A stretch of DNA of 64,000 nucleotides, taken from the NCBI GenBank assembly GCA_039566865.1, contig CM076960.1, positions 13,864,501-13,928,500 on the forward strand, in the 5' to 3' direction. The notes beneath the pieces are model-generated. The model did no database searches. It saw nothing but the letters and a program-made list of their open reading frames with translations, and was not told where the DNA came from. This document shows, one piece after another, positions 21,036 through 33,160 of this stretch (positions within the stretch are counted from its first letter, which is position 1; each line of letters begins with the position of its first letter). The DNA is from Aurelia coerulea (Eukaryota; Cnidaria; Scyphozoa; Semaeostomeae; Ulmaridae). Position numbers and translations under genes: made by a program.

Positions 21036-24000
21036 TATAGTATAGACTGATTGCAAGTTCGTAGTTATTGCTATTGATAGGCTGATGGACGCTATAACTA
21101 CAACTCATGGACTTTCACATTGAAAATTGGGACGAAATTGTTTCCCTCGATTTCATGTCCGATATGGAAACCATAGCAACGCTGTATGAAAAGGCGACTA
21201 ATGGCGGTGGGCCTAAATTGTCAGCTCAGTCGTCAGATAATAAAACGCCTCAAAATTCAAGTTTTGAGTGACGTTAGCAATGAACAAAAGTCACAAGTAT
21301 TCGCATGAATGTTTCTTTAATATAAGAATTAACGAACCTTTCAGTTTCAACAAGAATTTCCTGATTTTGCAGGCAATCTTCATCTAGCAATAGTGCACGC
21401 AAACAGAGCACAGCTCCTGAAATTCTCCAACTGCCGAAAAGAGGCCATTAACCTCGTTTCCAAGGGCACAGAAAAATCTGTGCGCCCATTGTTTATTTTC
21501 GTCCCACTTTTTGATGTGAAAGTCTAGACTGATTACAATTCGTCGTAAATTTCGCTCTTTTTTTATATTTTGATTTTAACCCTTTCGCTCAATCTACAAC
21601 TCATAAAAAAGCTATATGAAAACGAGGACAAAACTAATGTACGAGAATTTGACCGAGACTTGGTCGGTCGATTGATTGATGGATTCGATTGATCGGTCGT
21701 GCCGCAGGGAGACTTCCTAGCTGTGATGGAGGTCATGTGACTTTTCCACGCCTTCAAACTTTTTCGGAATGAGTGAACCAGACAAACTTGCGTTCCTTTG
21801 ACAATCAAAACAATAAAGATTTCGTCAAATTCAGCCAGCCAGTGGGATCTAATTTCTTTCAAATGAAACAATGATAAATCTAAAACAATACAATCATGAT
21901 TGTTTCGATTGCTAAAGGAACCCGAGGTATATTTCAGAAACTTTTTGCTGAAGCCTTCTGCAACCTATTGTGAGATTGTTTTACGCAAAAAACCTGCACT
22001 AGCTATTTTGTAATAATTTCAATCACTAATATTTCTGCTGTCAATACTATGGTTAACAAAGCATAAACGTTTCATCAAGTTTCGGTTATTCTTTATCTTA
22101 AAATGCGCGAGTTTTCTGGCGTTATCTTCAGGGGAACTTTGCAATGTTTTCTAGAATGTTCTTCGGTCGGGGAAGCTCAAGAAACGAACACAAATTATTC
22201 GCGCAAAGAAAAACACCCAAAAAGGCTTCTCAAAACTATAAATAATTCTCCTAAAAAATGTATAGTTATCCACAAAACTCTTATGACACATTTGTTTCGT
22301 AAGATTGAAAATAGTTTCTGTTTAAGCAGCTTTGTACTGTAGTCTGTGATTGTAAACTTCAGGAGGAAAGATAAATTATTCGGCACTTTGCAAGAACGAA
22401 GAAACGTTTTCAAGGTTCAAGCCTCTTTGACAAATTTACTATAATTTGCACAAAATTTCAAATACGAATACTTCTGCTGTTTATAGAGGAATGTTTCAAG
22501 AAATTTCTGGTATCTTTTCCACATCCAATGTGAGTTTTCTCTTAACTTTTTGCCGGGTCGAAGTGCTTACCTCAAGCTCCTTTTTTGTTTTGCTCAGGCC
22601 AAAAAGGAATCCTGTGTTTCACGATTTAAATTCGCCAAACAGTAAGTCTTCCGGGGTCTTCCTACAGGAAGTTGGCAAACAAACAAATGCATCCTTTCCC
22701 TTCAAAACTCTTTCGTAGAGTGCCTTTTGAGATCACCTTTATTCTGTCCGTAGCTGCGATGATAGCAACCTCCATTTTGGCAAAAAGCAACGCGAAGCGC
22801 TGTCTTATTGACAGGGCGACCAAGGGCACCGACAATTCCAAAAACTACCGAAAATTTGACCGAAAAATCAAAAATTTACGCGGGAAGTTTAAATGAGCCA
22901 ATCACAGCCGAGCAGCCCCGAATGCTGCAATCTGATTGTAACGTCAGGAGCTTGACGTGAAAACGAGTTTCTGTCCTGATTTTGAGTTAGTTTGATTATG
23001 AGTCCCTGTTTGAGAGAGCGATTCCATTCAATTCAATTAGTAATTCAACTCAATAGCGAGCGAAAACTAGGGACGAACTGTAATAAGTCTAGTGAAAGTC
23101 CATAAGTCCCAGTTTGAGCAAAAGTATATATTGTTGTTGTTGTTGTCATTGCTGTTGCTGTTGTTGTTGCGATAACTGGGACTATTTCGTGAGTCTATAT
23201 ATAGTACATGCAAGTTTTTGGGCTACCTTGTACTGTACTGTATTGGTATTCATATCAATTTGATCTACCCATTCTTTACGATAGTATACCTTGAAAATTT
23301 CCTTTTTTATACTGAAGAGCTTTTGACCAGGTGCATGTTATTAAAATAATGAAATTCATTACCATTGGAATGGTTGCCGGGAATGGTTGATCTTCATAAA
23401 GGTAATCAACAATGATAATGCACAGACGTTGAAAATAGAAAAGATTATGCACCAACTGATTGGACCTGGTTTTCAAAATACTAATCTCGTCGTACCGATA
23501 AAAATAGAAGTGGCACAAGACTAATTTAGCCATGTTGATTCCCTTGGTGAATAAAACACAGCAACAAAAATCAAAACAGATCAAAGAAGGAAAGGCTACA
23601 ATAAGATACCCATATGCATATATTCAGTTGGACTTCCACAGCAGCGAAATATTTAATTCATTTTGAATTGTATTTTTTCATCTTAAAAGCAGTATGCTAA
23701 GTACAGTATGACTCAAGGAGTGATAATAAACTAAACGAGAAATCTTTTGTACAAAGGTGAATTCATTGTACTGTTTGCTGGTCATAGTAAAAAAGAAAAG
23801 TTTCAATCATAGTCATTGTTTCTAGAATAGTTATGTTGCTGGTGCTTATATTCAAAGAATTTGTAGGGGGTAGCAATCATTTAACTAGTAAGCTATTCTA
23901 TGAACTGATCTGATTTAAATTTTGTGTAAGATTTGATAAAAGTAAAATAGGCCAATTGCAAGCAGAGGGTCAATATGTTTTTGAGATTTACTGAGATATT

Positions 24001-24454
24001 TTGTTAAGATTTTAATTTGGAAGATCAAGACTGCTGGAGAGCTTTGTGGCTACAGTACTGAGGTCTGATCGGTAAGACAACCTTTATTTATATTTCTTAA
24101 GATACGATTTTATCAGGATGTGTTTACTACTGGGTGACCCAAAAACATTTCACGAGCTAGATCACTCCTAACTTTCAGAAAGCACAATGGAGCTGAAGGG
24201 CTCAGCTATCTTTTGAAATGTTGCTTGGTCAGTTTTAAGCTACATAACTGTCCTTCGAAAATCCGGTTTAAAGATATGGTAATTCATTCAGTTCTCGGAG
24301 TTTCCCGTCCTTTTCCTGTCCATGTTTTGAAAGATGCGAAACAAGCCTAACTCAAAATATTTGTTAGGAGCACGAAATTGGAGTAAGGAGCGGAGATCAA
24401 TCATTTTACAAACAATAGATTTCCATAGACGACTTCAAATCCATCGCTACCTAA
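21036..24454. other. Intergenic repeats, no gene recognised
   Basis: The phrase agactgattgcaagttcg (21046) and variants agactgattacaattcgtcg (21528) and ctgattacgatgag (57355) belong to a dispersed repeat. A (TTG)n microsatellite lies at 23130-23170. The stretch 23230-24130 is AT-rich with nothing recognisable. ORFs of 60-100 aa show no family features. Confidence 0.45.
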
Positions 24455-24833
24455 GACCCCGTTACACTATGCCGGTACGAAATGAATACGGCATGAAACT
24501 GTGCTGTATTGGCCTCCCGTTTACACTATGCCGGCATAGTTTTCACTTGAATACGGCACGAAATGAATACGGCATGCTAACTGGCTTCGTCGCTCAACCG
24601 GCATAGTGTAAACGGCGAATATGGCATCATTTCATGTCGGATTCACAACGAGGCAATAATCTGGTAAATGAGAGCATGCGCCTTGACAAATCCTCACTCT
24701 GCGCATGGTCAAAACTTATCGTATTCATTTCGTGCCGGTATAGTGTAAACGGCGATTCCGTTTTGACAGAAAAACCAATACGGCACTGTTTCATGCCGTA
24801 TTCATTTCGTACCGGCATAGTGTAAACGGGGTC
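24455..24833. mobile_element. 379-bp MITE with TAA duplication (Harbinger-like)
   Basis: Ends are GACCCCGTTACACTATGCCG and the near-exact inverse, flanked by TAA at 24452-24454 and 24834-24836. The terminal motif tacactatgccgg(c/t)a is repeated internally several times in both orientations (24470, 24520, 24595, 24735, 24815). Confidence 0.75.
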
Positions 24834-24889
24834 TAAATTTTTAACGAAATATTGACTGGAAGAAGATGGTCATTATTTCACTCTATATG

Positions 24890-25620
24890 AGAAATGTAAC
24901 AATCTAGCGCCCGTTCATACAAAGGATCCAATCCCACCACTTAAACAGTCGCATTACTCTCTTCACGCAATCAGGATCTCTTTGAGCGAAAATGGGCCCC
25001 AACGGAAAAATCTCAATTTAGCTTCTATCCTCATTGCAATGCCTATCAGTCAGAATGGAATGAACTTGATTCTGAGATTAGACTTCGACTGTCTGTTACC
25101 GTTTTTAAGACGAAGCTTCTTTTAATCATCAAACCCCCTGTAAGATCTATGTTTGGCATACGTGACCCAATAGTATCTGACTCAACTAAGGGTTTGTCTC
25201 GGCGCACAGTTGTAGGGATACCATAAACCCAATGTACCTCATAAACTATGGTATCCAGGTATCGAGGATACAGAACACTTTTGTTGCCTTACTCTTCTGC
25301 TCTTCCCCTGCAGTACCACGCAGAGATCTTCTCGCTGGAGCTTTTGATTTATTTCGACCATTTGGATATACCAATCTCCCCAAAACACTCTAATCCAGGT
25401 TTCATTGTATGGTGATAAAAATTGTCGCGACGAACCTAATAATCGGTTGATCGGTTGATCAGCAATTTTCAAACTTTGCTATAAGCCATACAGCCACCCA
25501 TACCCCCCCTGTTCTTGTTTTTCATAATAATCTATGTCTTGTTCTAGTCATGTATTTGAAAGTCTTATAACACTTGAATTTTTCCTATCGCAGTTATTTT
25601 CTCATGGCATCTAATTTAAG
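24890..25620 (+). pseudogene. LINE relic, C-terminal region of a jockey/CR1-type ORF
   Basis: Frame-broken sequence matches the last 200 codons and 3' UTR of the LINE at 35210-37720: cctgagattag...cgactgtctg (HDPEIRI region), then GIEDTEHF- and RRDLLAG-like words. It continues at 27455-27610, so the Penelope block 25621-27064 and a second copy of 25231-25620 sit inside it. Confidence 0.75.
25231..25620. repeat. Direct repeat, left copy (about 390 bp)
   Basis: Nearly identical to 27065-27454 (starts caatgtacctcataaactat, ends ggcatctaatttaag). Only a few substitutions are visible, so the duplication is recent. It consists of LINE 3'-end sequence. Confidence 0.9.
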
Positions 25621-25699
25621 AAATAAATTTAAAGGCAGAAACACCGCAACACGACAAAAAACAACAGCAAATACGATTAATTTAATTTTTGCCAATATT

Positions 25700-25732
25700 T
25701 CGTCCTGCCATGCAGGACTTCTTCAGGGCTGT
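25700..25732 (-). ncRNA. Hammerhead-ribozyme-like segment (incomplete)
   Basis: On the minus strand the segment reads CUGAAGA, then a stem GUCCUGC/GCAGGAC closed by AU, then GAAA. This fits the hammerhead core CUGANGA - stem II - GAAA. I could not find convincing stems I and III, and the strand is opposite to the RT. Penelope elements are known to carry hammerheads, which is why I list it. Confidence 0.25.
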
Positions 25733-25865
25733 AATGTGACAGTTATAATAAAAATTTGAATATGTACAGCGATTTGAAAAGGAGAAGTAACACGTGATTG
25801 GTTAGATATGATGGCTACGCAGAGGTTATATGGGTTAGGTTTATAACGGCTATGTAATGTATGTA

Positions 25866-25947
25866 GTAAAATGATGATGATGCTAATCAAAATAATAATG
25901 ATAATAATAATGCTGATGGTGATAATAATAATAATATGATGATGATG

Positions 25948-26026
<79 letters not shown>

Positions 26027-26065
26027 TAATAATAACAATAATAATAATGATAATGATTATGTAAA
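25866..26065. repeat. (AAT)n-type microsatellite
   Basis: About 200 bp of AAT/GAT trinucleotides. It generates an artefactual poly-Tyr ORF on the minus strand. Confidence 0.95.
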
Positions 26066-26069
26066 TGCA

Positions 26070-27064
26070 ATGTTAGAACCTTCTACAGTCGACCTTACAA
26101 ACGCTGAACTATCACTTCTCTCACATGGACTTAACTTTTGCCCTACCCCACAGAAAATCGACTGGAACGAAATAAACGCTGACCTAGCAGAATTCAAACG
26201 GAGACTGCGACTCAAGCATTACTTCCACGACAATACAGAAACTGAAGATGACAGCACTGACAGAGACACAGACAGAGACACAGACAAAATGACAAAAAGA
26301 TACAAAAAGACTAGCAACTGGACACCACCAAGAAACTTAGACCCGTCACTAGACTCCTACATAGATAACGTCGAAGACAACATAAACAACATACAACCCA
26401 CACGCATATCAGACAACCTCACCAAAGACGAACGCACCGCACTGAAAACCTTATCCAAACGCACGGACATAATCATAAAACCGGCAGACAAAGGTTCAGG
26501 TACAGTTGTGATGGACAGACAAATGTACATAGACGAATGCAACAGACAACTGGACGACACTAACTTTTACGAAAAACACAACAAAGACATCACAAACAAA
26601 GTTACAATTACAGTAAAACAATACTTACAAAAAATAAAACAGGACGAACACATAGACAGCGATACATACAGTTACTTGACCCCACGTGACCCAAAATGCT
26701 CTAGGTTCTACATACTACCCAAGCTACACAAAAACAGAGACAAACCCCCTGGCAGACCTATCGTCTCTGCCAATGGCCACCCTACAGAACGCATCTCCGA
26801 ATTCGTCAGTGACACCCTTAACCCTCTCGTCTTTAAACTTCCATCCTTCCTCAAAGACACAACTCACTTTCTAAATAAGCTCTCTAATATGGGCACCCTT
26901 CCCTCTAATTCGCTTCTCGTTACTTTAGATGTATCTTCACTCTATACTAACATACCCCACTTCGAAGGCGTTCAGGCTGCCAGGGAGTACCTTGACAAAC
27001 GCACCACACAAAATCCTCCCACCCAAACCATCTGTGACCTTATAGACATTATAGACATTATAGA
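26070..27064 (+). CDS. Penelope-like reverse transcriptase, 3'-truncated
   Basis: ATG at 26070 opens a frame with Penelope RT landmarks in order: ELSLLSHGLNFCPTP near the start; TDIIIKPADKGSGTVVMDR about residues 131-150; FYILPKLHK and PGRPIVSANGHPTERIS about 215-240; LLVTLDVSSLYTNIPH about 285-300 (RT motif A). The frame breaks into LINE-derived sequence at 27065 (about residue 332), so the YxDD catalytic motif and the GIY-YIG endonuclease are absent. The annotated 370-aa ORF is therefore a chance fusion and non-functional as an RT. The Lys/Asp-rich segment with repeated TDRD words (about residues 58-75) is a local expansion. Confidence 0.85.
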
Positions 27065-27454
27065 CAATGTACCTCATAAACTATGGTGTCCAGGTATGGA
27101 GGATACAGAGCACTTTTGTTGCCTTACTCTTCTGCTCTTCCCCTGCAGTACCACGCAGAGATCTTCTCGCTGGAGCTTTTGATTTATTTCGACCATTTGG
27201 ATATACCAATCTCCCCAAAACACTCTAATCCAGGTTTCATTGTATGGTGATAAAAATTGTCGCGACGAACCTAATAATCGGTTGATCGGTTGATCAGCAA
27301 TTTTCAAACTTTGCTATAAGCCATACAGCCACCCATATCCCCCCTGTTCTTGTTTTTCATAATAATCTATGTCTTGTTCTAGTCATGTATTTGAAAGTCT
27401 TATAACACTTGAATTTTTCCTATCGCAGTTATTTTCTCATGGCATCTAATTTAA
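27065..27454. repeat. Direct repeat, right copy (about 390 bp)
   Basis: Second copy of 25231-25620. After it the LINE relic resumes with 3'-UTR-like sequence (catggcctcggggtag...cttgtaaaattta) to about 27610. Confidence 0.9.
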
Positions 27455-27654
27455 GACAGACTTTATTTCCTATTTTTCATTTATCTCAATATGTCATGGC
27501 CTCGGGGTAGACACAACCGTTTTTCCTTAAAGTGCCCTGGGGTATTGTTCCAGTAGCATTGTATGGTATTTTTGTAAGTATAGTGTATCTTGTAAAATTT
27601 AAATGTAACTATTCACTAAGATTTGAACTGTTCTCTTCATCTTGTTTCTCGGAT

Positions 27655-28262
27655 GGTATTCATAGCTTAAAGTGACCATATCTCAAAAGATAGCCAGCAT
27701 AGGTTCCAAATCTTTAAAAAGGCTGGTGTAAAATTAAGTGACCTATTTCTTTGAACTGAATGGCTCCAAAGAAACTTAAGCTATTTCTCTATAATTCTAC
27801 CGTTGGACTTTTCTAAAAACTTTAATATTTTCAGAATTAGAGTGTTTTTTTACTTTTTCAAGAATTCAAGTAAAATGTTCAAAAAAACTTAAAACCATCG
27901 TAATTTCTAAACTGTTTGAAGCAACATGAAATAATTTAGAAGACAACCATAGTTGATGAATGCCTACAATATGGTATCAAGCAAAAGTCTGTCACTTTTC
28001 TGGTTTATGATTTAGAAATTTGATGACGTCACACCCTCAAATGAGTTAAAATGTAACAAATGCCAAAATTTTGAAAAATATTCAAAAATTCTGAAAAGTC
28101 CAACGGTAGAATTAAAGATAAGTGACTGGAGTTTGTTTCAAGCCACTCAGTCCGAAGAAATAGATCACAGAATTTTACACCCACCTTTTTACGCCGAGTT
28201 AAAGATTTGGAAGCTATGCTAAGATAGCCAAGCCTTTCAACTAAACTGTAAAACGAAGCATT
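27655..28262. repeat. Foldback MITE, family E (copy 2)
   Basis: Inverted arms: aaatctttaaaaaggctggtg on the left and cacctttttacgccgagttaaag type on the right; also ctaccgttggacttttc and gaaaagtccaacggtag (about 27798 and 28094). No gene. Confidence 0.8.
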
Positions 28263-28372
28263 TGTCAATAGCTCTTAGTTCCAGACAGCTGAATATGATG
28301 TAGCTGATTAAAGTCATTTGTGGGTCACCCGGTATCAGCACGGGCGGCAAGAAACACTGAATCAAAAATATA

Positions 28373-28929
28373 CCGGGTGTCCCAAAAACCCCCCAAAAAA
28401 GTACTCCAGTTTGAAAAATCTCCAAAATTTGATTACACGGCCGATCTTCAATTTTCTTTTTTTTTCGTCATGTAGATCGAAAACCAAATTTTTTTCCAAG
28501 ACATCGCTGATCTTGTAATTAGTTTAAAAATGAGCAAATTTAGTCCTTTTTAGGGCCACCTGGTTTTGAATGATACTGCAAAAAAGCACTGATGATTGCC
28601 AAATCAATTTCTTTGTGCATTGAAAACTTCTAGTTTGGTCATATATGACCGAAATAAATGCGCACTATCATTGGAGACTTCAATGATGATAAAAAATCTG
28701 TAAGTTTTGACTCTTGGGCAAGATTGAGATTTTGTTTGAAAACTATAGCTCAAAATAAGGTTTTTCAACGTGTAAATTTTCTACCTTGCTGTATCAAAAG
28801 CACACATTTTGTCATCTGTGAATATTTTTGGGTCTTTGACAAAGCAATTCAAAAAGAAAATTTTATCAAAGGTTTGATAATCAATTTTTGGTGATTTTTT
28901 TAATAAGAGTACTTTTTTGGGACACCGGG
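28373..28929. mobile_element. Mariner-like MITE, family D (copy 1)
   Basis: Ends CCGGGTGTCCCAAAA and TTTTGGGACACCGG are inverted and flanked by TA. Other copies: 54577-55119, 59553-60004. They share internal sequence (ggagacttcaatgatgat) and have no transposase. Confidence 0.8.
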
Positions 28930-29117
28930 TAGTTTACATCAGCCTCTCTTGTTCATTTTGTCCATGATATATATCGAGCGCCAATTTCAATCCCCTTGCA
29001 GGCAGATTGACATGACCGAGAGCCATTATACCAGATGTATCACACACGTATATCATATTCATTCAGAGTTTCCTGCAGCCCGTGTACCTCAACATGCTTT
29101 GAGTTGACTGTTGATAC

Positions 29118-29419
29118 CATGGGTAGTTAGACACTGCTGGTGTGCTTCTATGGAGGAGCGCTAGACAATATGTATCTGCGGAGGAAATTTATAGTACTGT
29201 GGAGGAGATATCGAAACAACGAAAATATTAAAATGAAATGTTGAAATTTTCTTCTCTCTCCTTCTCTCTTCGCTTCGCTTTCGATATCTCCCCCGCAGAT
29301 ACATATAACATTTTCGTTGTTTCGATATCTCCTCCGCAGTATTATAAAATTTCCTCCGCAGATACATATAATCCAGCGCTCCTCCATAGAAGCACACCAG
29401 CAGTGTCTAACTACCCATG
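29118..29419. mobile_element. 302-bp perfect-hairpin MITE
   Basis: The arms CATGGGTAGTTAGACACTG and inverse extend inward for over 100 bp with few mismatches, and tatctgcggaggaaattt is repeated in both arms. TTGATAC flanks both ends (29111-29117, 29420-29426); with one more base, GTTGATAC (8 bp) can also be read, as in hAT or P-type insertion. Confidence 0.8.
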
Positions 29420-29472
29420 TTGATACGTGTAATAATGTGTAGCTTCCTTATAAACACGATATCTTTGGTACT

Positions 29473-29940
29473 GTACTGGGCGAATAAAAACAGTTAACGC
29501 GTTTGGCGAGCTGCTGAATAAAAATTATGCGGCCGATATCCAGAACCAAAATATTAAATTCTCAGTCAAAGGCTAACTTAGATGTGAAATCATTTTAGTA
29601 AAATCACTCATCTTTTAGATCGAGGAATTAAGAATATGCTGGTAAGGTGGTTGTATGGGAACCAGCTTTCCACGTTCGATTCTGGTCCATTATTTACTTC
29701 CTATTGAAATTTCAATTAAAGATGATTGTAACTTTCAGAAGAAGAATTTTTTTCAATGGCAAGTATATTATGGAGCAGAATCGAACATACATAAAATGAT
29801 GGTTCCCTTACAAACCCCTTACCCGTGTATTTCTAATTTCTATTCTAGGTCTAATAGATGAGTGATTTTCCAAACAACATTTTCACATATAAGTTAGCCT
29901 TTGACTGGTAATTAAACTTTTATGTTTTGAATATCGCCTA
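29473..29940. repeat. Foldback MITE, family F (copy 2)
   Basis: Complete foldback with gcgagctgctgaataaaaat, aaaggctaacttagatgtga on the left and inverted equivalents on the right. Its right end touches the left terminus of the large composite. Confidence 0.8.
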
Positions 29941-30762
29941 TGTACTGGGTGAGTCCAAAAATTTTACACGCTTGGCGGGCTGTGGAATAAAAAGTATGTG
30001 GCCGATATTCAAAACTAAGATGTGAATATGTCAGGCAAAGGTTAACTCGAGGGGCAAATCACTCCAAAAATAGCGTACGAGATTTTGGGATTTTAAAATC
30101 TCTTGAATTTTTGAAGGATTTTTGGGATTTTTGAGATTTTTTAAAGATTTCGTAAGATTTTAAAGATTTTAAAGATTTTGAAAGATTTTTGAGACTTCTG
30201 GCGATTTTCAAAGATTTTTTGAGATTTTGCAAGATTTTTGAGATTGTTTAGGCTTTCTCAAAGATTTTTAAAACCAGTAACTTCAAACATTTGAAGATTT
30301 TGATACCGTACATTTGCTAGCTTTTTAAAATTATACCGAAATGTGTGCGATCAATGTCGCCGACCCTTCCTTTCCTCAATGTCCTTCATAAATCTTTGGA
30401 AACATGGCTGAAGAGTTGTATTTTCCATTGCGGAGTAAAAGTGGGGATTTCTCCCGTCCTTGGCTCAGCTATTGTTGACACGGAGAAAAAAGATAAAGTA
30501 CTCTGAGTAGTGTAGCATGATACCGACCTTCAACCCTAAATTTCTATTCGCTTGCAAAGCGACATTTTCTCTTGTAAACAAAAGAATTTCCGTCTGCTCG
30601 GAACATTCCACTGATTGGAAAGTGGGATTTACGCAAGTCTGAGTTGAGTTATACAATGTTAACCTTGAAGGTTTATTTCTAAAGTTTACCCTCCTTACCA
30701 AATGCATTCATTGTTTCAAAGAAACCGCTTATAAAAAACTGTAGTAGACTCTTCCAAATCAA

Positions 30763-31658
30763 TTAACACTATTTTAAACGGGGGGGGGGGGCGTTTTTCG
30801 CCCCCCTATCGGATTTTTTTAATAGCTCCCAAACGATGTCACCTACAATGCTGAAACTCCTTCACTTTTCCTAGAATTTAGTTGGCAATCAGAAAATAGA
30901 AATTTCAATACCTATTGTTTGACCACGTGACCACCACATGCCCATATTTGGAGAGTGGTCGCAAAGAAATTCTTAAAAACGGCTCTAATTTATTCCTTTG
31001 TTACTAAATCTCAAAAATATATATATCATTCGATTCGTCTCGATGAGTACTTTTCGTTTGATATATAAATTATTCATATTTGCTGACATCAGCAGTTTAT
31101 TATTTCTATGACGCCACCAATCTTTATGACGTCATATTCCTAATGAATGAGTAATTTTTCATGCAAAACTGATGGAATTACCTCAAATATCGATGAAGGT
31201 ACTTGATGTCACCAATAATATGTGAAATTAATGGTTTTAAATCATAATTATTGAGCTAACAATTTTGCATTGAATCAAATGTTCATTATTTAATTAGTTA
31301 ATTTATTAGAAACCACAAATATCCGTACGAAACCATATGAAACTACAAATTAATGATATCAAGCAGGTATTTGGATGGTTTTTTGCGAATTTTATCTCGC
31401 TATTTGCTAATAATGGGCCCTTTTCTGCAAATAGCTCGATTTTGTCAAAATTCGCATTGTTTTTGGTTGCCTAGCAACCAATCACGTGACTATTGATTGA
31501 TTGGTGCTATTTTTAGATTCTCCTTTATTTAATTATGACACAGTGCAAGTTTCATTGTCATAGCTGTTATACTTGCGGAGAAAAACAGGGGGGGGGCGAA
31601 AAACGCCCCACCCCCCGGTAGAAAATCACTTTTTTTTACCCGGTTAAAATAGGGTCAA
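30763..31658. mobile_element. piggyBac-like family J element (copy 3)
   Basis: Left TTAACACTATTTTAAACGGGG and right accccccggtag...aaaatagggtcaa are decayed versions of the copy 2 ends. The hairpins GGGGGCGTTTTTCGCCCCC and GGGGCGAAAAACGCCCC are retained. It is nested inside the 3.5-kb element. Confidence 0.7.
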
Positions 31659-32689
31659 GAAACTCTACTTGAAGCAATCAATTCTTGTCATGACTTGCAC
31701 AATGAATCTAACAGAAAGTACGCTACTAGCCCAAATATTACTAAAAAGTAAAACTTTTATTCATAAACTGGTTCATTTTTGTAATTCTTGGTTCAAAAGG
31801 TGGTCCTCAGTGAATTACGATAAATTGTAATATTCAGTTTTATGAATGATTAAGAAACTCTGCAAGTAACTACTACTATAATTGTGCCAAAAACTTAAGA
31901 AACTCTGCCACAAATTTCAGCGACAAGTTCTCATGAAAAAATTGGTGAATCGGATTCATGTGATTCTGACAAATGCGACTTCTGTTCAGGTCAAAAGACA
32001 GTCTTCTATGCCTGCGAGGCTGGACTTTCTTCAAAACGTCCTCTCGAATTGAGAAAGAGAATGAACTTTCCATCAACGCTTTGTTGTAAATGCTCGAAAC
32101 ATGATATTCAAGAGACAGGTAGTCTGGGGTAAAAACTTCTTGTCTTGTTTGTAAATATTTCTAAAAAAGATTTTTAATTTTTGCCTGGTCATTTTCTCTA
32201 CTGTGTTCGAAATGAGACAAAATAAAGAGAAAATGCCCAAAGCCCAAACTGACAGACCTATGAATTATAGGTGTTTTTTGACTGCAGATTCGGAATCTAC
32301 ATGCTTGATTTAGTACAAATAATGGGGAGATTTCAGCTAAAATGGTTTTGAAAATTAGTCAATTGTGACGTCATGTCATCTATGACGTCATGGAATACTT
32401 TTTCGAATTTCACAAAAATGAAAAAACTATACATCATTCGCAAGCTCTTCAAACGCTCTTTTCGACTATGCAAATCGGGTGAAAATCCCAAGTTAATATA
32501 ACGCGTCAACAGTTATTGAAGTATTTACGGACATTAAGCCCTACCGTGACGTCATCGTTCACATGAATTCGAAACTTTTCAAAAATGGCGCATTATCTTA
32601 AATGTCTCAAATTAATCCTAATCGCCTATTCTAACAACAAAAAACTTGAGTTAGGCACTTGCTTGGATGGTTAGCCTATTTTCCCTGCC

Positions 32690-33160
32690 TATCACACCTC
32701 TAGACTTACGACTTTTTGTCCTTTGTTTCATACTCTGGTTTGTTTCCCTGCGTTCTTTGATTTGCTGATATCACTTGGTCAATAGGGACTCATAATATTA
32801 ATCTTAAAAAGTGGGCCCTCTTTAGGCCCGCGTAGAGTGGCCAATGGTTCCGTATTCACCAATTCAATTGCTAGAGTTTAGCGTTCAACCGATAGGGAGG
32901 CGCTATTTAGATAGTTGTTGTTGTTGCATACAAAAATCGGTTGATACGGCCTAGTGTTCTTGTAGCTGCGATGGATCTGTTTTGTTTCTACAGAGGAAGA
33001 TTACTGCTTGAAAGGTATATATTTTGCAGTTAGTAGGCCAGGAAAACCTCATTCTTTGTACTAAAAGTTTGCTTTTCAATGCTTACCAGGTGATATCAGC
33101 AGATCAAAGAACGCAGGGAAACAAGGGATGAAAATTCATAAGTCTATCACACCTCCCCAG
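32690..33160. repeat. Inverted repeat inside the 3.5-kb element
   Basis: The arm 32741-32776 (tttccctgcgttctttgatt) is inverted at 33088-33123 (gatcaaagaacgcagggaaa); similarity extends outward to a tatcacacctc word on both sides. No gene. Confidence 0.7.

Larger units (their letters stand above)
25621..27064 (+). mobile_element. Penelope-like retroelement fragment
   Basis: The block holds a 5' leader (25621-25865) with a hammerhead-like segment, an (ATA/AAT)n microsatellite (25866-26065), and a Penelope RT ORF from 26070. It is cut off inside the RT domain at 27064. The right-hand (3') loss is unusual because retroelements normally lose their 5' end. Confidence 0.8.

Noticed and set aside
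25723..26070. 115-aa ORF rich in Tyr on the minus strand
   Set aside because: It is the translation of the AAT microsatellite.
26070..27182. Reading the 370-aa ORF as one protein
   Set aside because: The last 38 residues come from the duplicated LINE sequence; the Penelope part ends at 27064.
25231..27454. LTR retrotransposon suggested by two direct repeats
   Set aside because: The repeats are LINE 3' sequence without TG...CA ends, primer-binding site or polypurine tract, and the internal ORF is Penelope-type.
29148..29423. Four overlapping ORFs on both strands
   Set aside because: Products of the hairpin MITE arms.
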